From the NCBI GenBank assembly GCA_964520875.1, contig CAZFQJ010000074.1:1-8624 (forward strand): a DNA stretch of 8,624 nt. Reading direction: 5' to 3'. Below, piece by piece: positions 5,641 to 8,624 of the stretch. Position numbers and translations under genes: made by a program. Position 1 is the first letter of the stretch. Each line of letters opens with the position of its first letter. The stretch comes from SIG673 sp964520875. GTDB lineage: Bacteria; Bacillota; Clostridia; Oscillospirales; CAG-272. A model generated the notes under the pieces. That model worked only from the letters and a program-made list of their open reading frames with translations. It searched no databases and was not told the DNA's origin.

Positions 5641-7194
5641 TTATTTTGCGAAATCTACCGCGCGGCTTTCGCGGATAACGTTTATTTTTATTTGTCCGGG
5701 GTATTCAAGGCTCTCCTCGATCTTCTTTACGATATCGCGTGCGACGAGGACCATCTGCTCGTCATTGACCTCTTCCGGCTTGACCATTATGCGGACCTCG
5801 CGTCCCGCCTGAACGGCATAAGACTTTTCGACTCCGCCGAAGCTGCTTGCGATCTCTTCAAGCTTTTGAAGTCTCTTGATGTAGTTTTCAAGGTTCTCGC
5901 GTCTCGCGCCGGGTCTTGCCGCGGAGATCGCGTCGGCAGCCTGAACTATCACCGCTATTATCGTCTGAGGTTCAACGTCGTTATGGTGCGCCTCGATAGC
6001 GTGAATGACTTCCGCGTTCTCTCTGTACTTCTTCGCTATGTCGACTCCGAGCTGAACGTGCGAGCCTTCGACCTCTGCGGTAAGAGCCTTGCCGATGTCA
6101 TGGAGAAGTCCGGCGCGCTTTGCGGTCACGCTGTCTACGCCGAGCTCGTCCGCGATTATTCCGGAGATATAGGCGACCTCAAGAGAATGAGTAAGTACGT
6201 TCTGACCGTAGCTCGTGCGGTACTTGAGACGTCCGAGCAGTTTTACAAGCTCGGGGTTTATGGAATGTATGCCTATCTCAAACGTTGCGCGTTCGCCCGC
6301 CTGCTTGATCTCGTTTTCGACCTCGCGGCGAGCCTTCTCAACGGTATCTTCTATTCTGGTGGGATGTATACGTCCGTCGGAGATCAGCTTTTCAAGCGTC
6401 ATTCTCGCTATCTCTCTGCGAACGGGGTCGAAGCAGGATACGGTTATCGCTTCGGGCGTATCGTCGATTATAAGATCGACTCCGGTAAGCTGCTCTATCG
6501 CTCTTATGTTTCTTCCCTCGCGTCCGATGATGCGTCCCTTCATCTCGTCGTTGGGGAGCGCGACGGTGGATACCGTGGTTTCGGAAACGTGGTCGGAGGC
6601 GCATCTCTGTATCGCAAGAGATATTATGTCTCTTGCCTTACGGTCGGCTTCCTCTTTAAGACGGGATTCGATCTCTATGATCTTTAGAGCCGCGTCGTGC
6701 TGAACGTCGGCTTCGATCTTTTCGAGAAGCTCGGCTTTTGCCTCCTCCGAGGTGCAGCCGGAGATCCTTTGAAGCTCCTTTATCTGATCGTCAAGGGCTT
6801 CGGAGATCTTGTCCTTAAGGTCGTCCGCTTCCTTTAACTTGACGGTGAGCTGCTCGTTTCTCTTGTCTATGGCTTCGTTCTTTCTGTCGAGAGCCTCTTC
6901 CTTTGAAATGATCCTGTGTTCTTGCTTTGTGATCTCAGCGCGTTGTTCCTTTAAGTCCTTTTCGAAGTCGTTTCTCTCCTTTAGGATCTGTTCCTTTGCT
7001 TCGAGTATTGCGTTCTTTTTGGTCGTTTCCGCTTCTTTTGCGGCCTCGTCGACGATCCTTTTGGCTTCCTGCTCGGCTGAGCCTATCTTGCTCTCACCGA
7101 CTCTTTTACGCAGCGCCATACCTACAATAACTCCGATGACACATCCGAGGAGCAGAGCGACGACGATAAGAACCGTAGCGATTATGGGGTTCAT
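5641..7194 (-). CDS. rny: Ribonuclease Y
   Basis: RNase Y, a membrane-anchored endoribonuclease that starts mRNA decay and processing in Bacillota. The 517-aa length matches the usual ~520. Residues 4-27 form the N-terminal membrane helix and 28 to about 190 a charged coiled coil rich in K/E. A KH domain with the GRIIGREGRNI loop (220-230) follows, then an HD hydrolase domain with H336 (THSLEV), H365-D366 (LLHDIG), H403-H404 (EAHHND) and D421. The C-terminus ends in NVIRESRAVDFAK as expected. The ATG has AAGGAGG eight bases upstream. It is transcribed from the promoter at 7299-7327 through a leader of about 100 bases and ends at a strong terminator. Its usual partner ymdB is displaced by more than 4 kb. 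GC is about one half in a sampled stretch (30 of 60 at 5941-6000). Confidence 0.98.
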   Translation of the reverse strand: MNPIIATVLIVVALLLGCVIGVIVGMALRKRVGESKIGSAEQEAKRIVDEAAKEAETTKKNAILEAKEQILKERNDFEKDLKEQRAEITKQEHRIISKEEALDRKNEAIDKRNEQLTVKLKEADDLKDKISEALDDQIKELQRISGCTSEEAKAELLEKIEADVQHDAALKIIEIESRLKEEADRKARDIISLAIQRCASDHVSETTVSTVALPNDEMKGRIIGREGRNIRAIEQLTGVDLIIDDTPEAITVSCFDPVRREIARMTLEKLISDGRIHPTRIEDTVEKARREVENEIKQAGERATFEIGIHSINPELVKLLGRLKYRTSYGQNVLTHSLEVAYISGIIADELGVDSVTAKRAGLLHDIGKALTAEVEGSHVQLGVDIAKKYRENAEVIHAIEAHHNDVEPQTIIAVIVQAADAISAARPGARRENLENYIKRLQKLEEIASSFGGVEKSYAVQAGREVRIMVKPEEVNDEQMVLVARDIVKKIEESLEYPGQIKINVIRESRAVDFAK

Positions 7195-7219
7195 TACGTT
7201 GTCCTCCTTGATAAAAATG

Positions 7220-7312
7220 AATGGGTATTGAGTAAATTTGTGTAAATAAAACGTTTCGATTATTTATAAATAAATAAATTTACAATTACACAAATTATAT
7301 TTTATACCCATT
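7220..7312. repeat. Concentric inverted repeat in the rny promoter/leader
   Basis: Three nested dyads share nearly one centre. The outer is AATGGGTAT (7220-7228) with ATACCCATT (7304-7312). The inner is AATTTGTGTAA (7235-7245) with TTACACAAATT (7286-7296). The core is the perfect palindrome TTATTTATAAATAA (7260-7273). The right outer arm touches the rny -10 box. A transcript starting near 7292 would hold most of the inner pair and the core, giving a hairpin at or near its 5' end. It could be an operator, an mRNA-stabilising 5' hairpin or a small mobile-element relic. Confidence 0.7.
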
Positions 7313-7327
7313 TTATGTGAATGTCAA
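7299..7327 (-). promoter_or_regulatory. Sigma-A promoter of rny
   Basis: On the minus strand there is a perfect -35 TTGACA (7327-7322), a 17-base spacer and -10 TAAAAT (7304-7299). A TATAAA overlaps two bases upstream, preceded by TGGG in extended -10 style. The rest of the 198-base gap between rny and the upstream gene is AT-rich. No terminator for the upstream gene is obvious in 7328-7392. Confidence 0.75.
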
Positions 7328-7392
7328 GGGTATTTTTATCAAACATTAAAAAGTTTATAATTTTGACACAGATTTCGGCTCACGGAGAGAGA

Positions 7393-8061
7393 TCAGGTGA
7401 GTTTCAGCTTGTCTATATGGAGGAAGGCGTTGGCGGCTATCGCGTCGGTCAGCGGTATACTGACGGACGCGGAGCATTCGGTACAGTATATTAAGACGTT
7501 ATCGAGATCTTTGCCCACGAATTTGAATTCGTAATGCCCCCCGTCGCGGCATTTGCATTTGATATTTCCCTCGTCCTCAAGCTCACAGAGCATGAAATGC
7601 ACTATCGACTGCATTTCGGGATCGGCATATTTACCGGAATGTTCCTCGTTATCGCTGTCGCGGGCTTCGGCGAACGTATCGAAGTCCTCTACGCCGGCTT
7701 CTTTAAGGAGCGCGGAGAAGTCCTCGTCCGCCTTTTCCGCCGCCTTTTTTACCGCTTCGCTCTCGCCCACAAGGCAGGTATCTATTCCGGAATAGGTACA
7801 GGAAAGACGGAACACGTCCTCGCCGAAGAAGGTTCCCGTTCCGATAACGTAGTTATGCGGCTCGGGACAGACCACGCAGGGAACGGAGAGGCGGACCTTT
7901 CTGTCGTTTGTGTAAGTGGCGGTGAGCTCGCTTCCGCCGCAGTCGCATTTTAGCTTTATGAGGTCACCCGTAAGTGCGAATATGCCCACTACGCTGAACA
8001 CCATGCGTCCGCATTTGGGGCAACGGTAAGCTACTGTTGATTCTTTGGAATTTAAGATCAT
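7393..8061 (-). CDS. Cysteine-rich zinc-ribbon-like protein of unknown function
   Basis: A 222-aa protein that I believe is conserved in Clostridia (MxLNSKESTVAYRCPxCG start, from memory) but whose function I do not know. It has cysteine pairs at 14/17 (CPKC), 39/41 (CDC), 62/65 (CVVC), 169/171 (CKC) and 193/196 (CTEC), with further cysteines at 88, 96 and 159. This suggests one or two treble-clef or ribbon zinc sites, the first as CxxC-x21-CxC. A charged helical middle (about 101-150, AVKKAAEKADEDFSALLKEAG) links them. No signal peptide or membrane helix is seen. I start at ATG 8061, with AAAGGA 12 bases upstream, rather than the open frame reaching 8142, whose first 27 codons run into hairpin repeat sequence. 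It lies upstream of rny on the same strand, separated by the rny promoter. Confidence 0.85.
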   Translation of the reverse strand: MILNSKESTVAYRCPKCGRMVFSVVGIFALTGDLIKLKCDCGGSELTATYTNDRKVRLSVPCVVCPEPHNYVIGTGTFFGEDVFRLSCTYSGIDTCLVGESEAVKKAAEKADEDFSALLKEAGVEDFDTFAEARDSDNEEHSGKYADPEMQSIVHFMLCELEDEGNIKCKCRDGGHYEFKFVGKDLDNVLIYCTECSASVSIPLTDAIAANAFLHIDKLKLT

Positions 8062-8104
8062 TGATTTGAAATGTCCTTTCGTATTTTTTAGCCTCACTTG
8101 TGGC

Positions 8105-8132
8105 AAGCCCCCTTGTGTAAATTTGGGGTGCC
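8105..8132 (+). repeat. Degenerate AAGCC hairpin module
   Basis: AAGCCCCC, TTGTGTAAAT and GGGGTGCC reproduce the head and first stem of the module at 8152-8206, with a CCCC/GGGG stem instead of CTCCC/GGGAG. Twelve bases (CCTTGTGTAAAT, 8111-8122 and 8159-8170) are identical with a 48-base period. The second stem and the TGACGGA tail are missing. Confidence 0.65.
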
Positions 8133-8151
8133 GGCGAAGCATTTTCTCGGT

Positions 8152-8206
8152 AAGCCTCCCTTGTGTAAATGGGAGGTGTCACGCGTATGCGTGACGGAGG
8201 GATTGT
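8152..8206 (+). repeat. Complete double-hairpin repeat module
   Basis: Head AAGCC, stem 1 CCTCCC (8155-8160) with GGGAGG (8171-8176), stem 2 GTCACGC (8178-8184) with GCGTGAC (8189-8195), then the tail GGAGGGATTG and a T-run. From memory this is a common intergenic repeat form in gut Clostridia. It lies upstream of the cysteine-rich gene and, in the plus direction, ends in TTTTT like a terminator. Confidence 0.75.
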
Positions 8207-8218
8207 TTTTATCATGAA

Positions 8219-8540
8219 CTTCATTTCTTTTTCCTTCTTTGAAAAGAAATAAAAAGAAATGAAGCAAAGAAAAAGAAAGAAACTTTTACAGTTGTACTTC
8301 AGCGCTACCGGGTACGTTTTTCACTTCGAGGGGTTCGCATAGAGATAAGCTTTTCGAGAATAATGGTGATTAAAGTTATTTTTCCGTCAGGAAAAATGGT
8401 CAAGTGTTTCCCGACAGGGAAACGGTCAGCGTTCAACAGAACGGTCAGCCCTCTCACCCGCTCACGCGGGAACTCTCCCATAGGGAGAGCCTTAAACGTG
8501 CTCCGATCACAAAGATAAGGTCTCTGCAAAATGGTAACTA
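8219..8540 (+). repeat. Long dispersed hairpin repeat, copy C
   Basis: The second copy of the repeat at 1533-1890, in the same orientation. The head hairpin 8219-8240/8243-8264 pairs at 20 of 22 positions. It then has TTTTTCC-GTCA-GGAAAAA (8379-8396) and an extra relative, GTTTCCC-GACA-GGGAAAC (8406-8423), that copy B lacks. AACGGTCAGC occurs at 8421-8430 and 8440-8449. CCCGC-TCAC-GCGGG (8457-8470) and CTCTCCC-ATA-GGGAGAG (8473-8489) follow, forming the double-hairpin architecture in reverse orientation. It carries no module equivalent to 1735-1810. The open frame across 8305-8604 is not treated as a gene. Confidence 0.85.
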
Positions 8541-8541
8541 T

Positions 8542-8610
8542 AAGCCTTCTCCAGCGGGAGAAGGTGGCTTGCGTTCGAAGAGCGCTTGCGATCAAAGAAC
8601 GCATGACGGA
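8542..8610 (+). repeat. Double-hairpin module at the right edge
   Basis: Head AAGCC, stem 1 CCTTCTCC (8545-8552) with GGAGAAGG (8557-8564), junction GGTGGC, stem 2 TGCGTTC (8570-8576) with GAACGCA (8597-8603), and the tail TGACGGA (8604-8610). Stem 2 has an unusually long inner loop of 20 bases containing AGCGCTTGCG. It may continue past the window end. Confidence 0.7.
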
Positions 8611-8624
8611 TGAGGTGTTCTTCA

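Noticed and set aside
5563..6687. Long plus-strand open frame of 374 codons opposite rny
   Set aside because: It is antisense to an unmistakable RNase Y gene with KH and HD motifs, and its translation has no recognisable domain; it mirrors the codon bias of rny.
7235..7296. Rex-type operator from the TTGTG...CACAA half-sites
   Set aside because: The half-sites are about 40 bases apart, whereas a Rex site is a compact palindrome with a spacer of about six bases; no regulator gene is present to support it.
8062..8142. 27-codon N-terminal extension of the cysteine-rich gene
   Set aside because: The extension runs into the degenerate hairpin repeat (8105-8132), while ATG 8061 begins the conserved-looking MILNSKEST sequence and has an upstream AAAGGA.
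8105..8206. Short CRISPR-like array from the two 48-base-period repeats
   Set aside because: There are only two units, the repeat is itself a hairpin with degenerate copies, the spacer is not unique in nature and no cas gene is nearby; it fits the dispersed hairpin repeat family.
8305..8604. Minus-strand open frame of 99 codons
   Set aside because: It translates hairpin repeat copy C and part of the edge module; not a credible protein.

Overview
This window looks like chromosomal DNA of a Bacillota bacterium, most likely an uncultured gut-type Clostridium relative. The reasons are the rny (RNase Y) and ymdB pair, strong AGGAGG-type ribosome binding sites, a sigma-A-type promoter with a perfect TTGACA box, and hairpin-rich intergenic repeats of a kind I associate from memory with Clostridia. 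The species cannot be named from this sequence. All seven genes that I accept lie on the minus strand, so transcription runs from high to low coordinates.

Read in that direction: a hairpin-repeat region (8624-8100) is followed by a 222-aa cysteine-rich zinc-ribbon-like protein of unknown function (8061-7393). Next comes an AT-rich intergenic region with a good promoter and a large concentric inverted repeat, then rny (7194-5641), which ends at a strong hairpin terminator. A lower-GC block follows with its own promoter. It holds two different D12-class adenine-N6 DNA methyltransferases (5468-4464 and 4458-3550) and an AlwI/N.BstNBI-family type IIS endonuclease (3537-1963), packed as a methyltransferase-methyltransferase-endonuclease operon. 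A second copy of the long repeat (about 1890-1533) and an AT tract separate this operon from ymdB (1465-701) and a small two-helix membrane protein (677-168). The window ends in more repeat pieces (133-1).

rny and ymdB are usual neighbours in Bacillota, so the simplest reading is that the restriction-modification cassette was inserted between them, bordered by or next to dispersed repeats. The two methyltransferases probably protect the two strands of a non-palindromic site and the endonuclease cuts (or nicks) unmodified DNA. RNase Y starts mRNA decay at the membrane, and YmdB is a phosphodiesterase affecting development and biofilm in Bacillus.

The most unusual non-coding content is a family of modular double-hairpin repeats. 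Their flanking words stay constant (AAGCC, GGTG, TGACGGA) while the stems differ between copies and remain self-complementary. A longer dispersed repeat exists in two copies, with a compensatory base-pair change and a nested insertion present in only one of them. Nothing here resembles a tRNA, rRNA, CRISPR array, transposase or known riboswitch.
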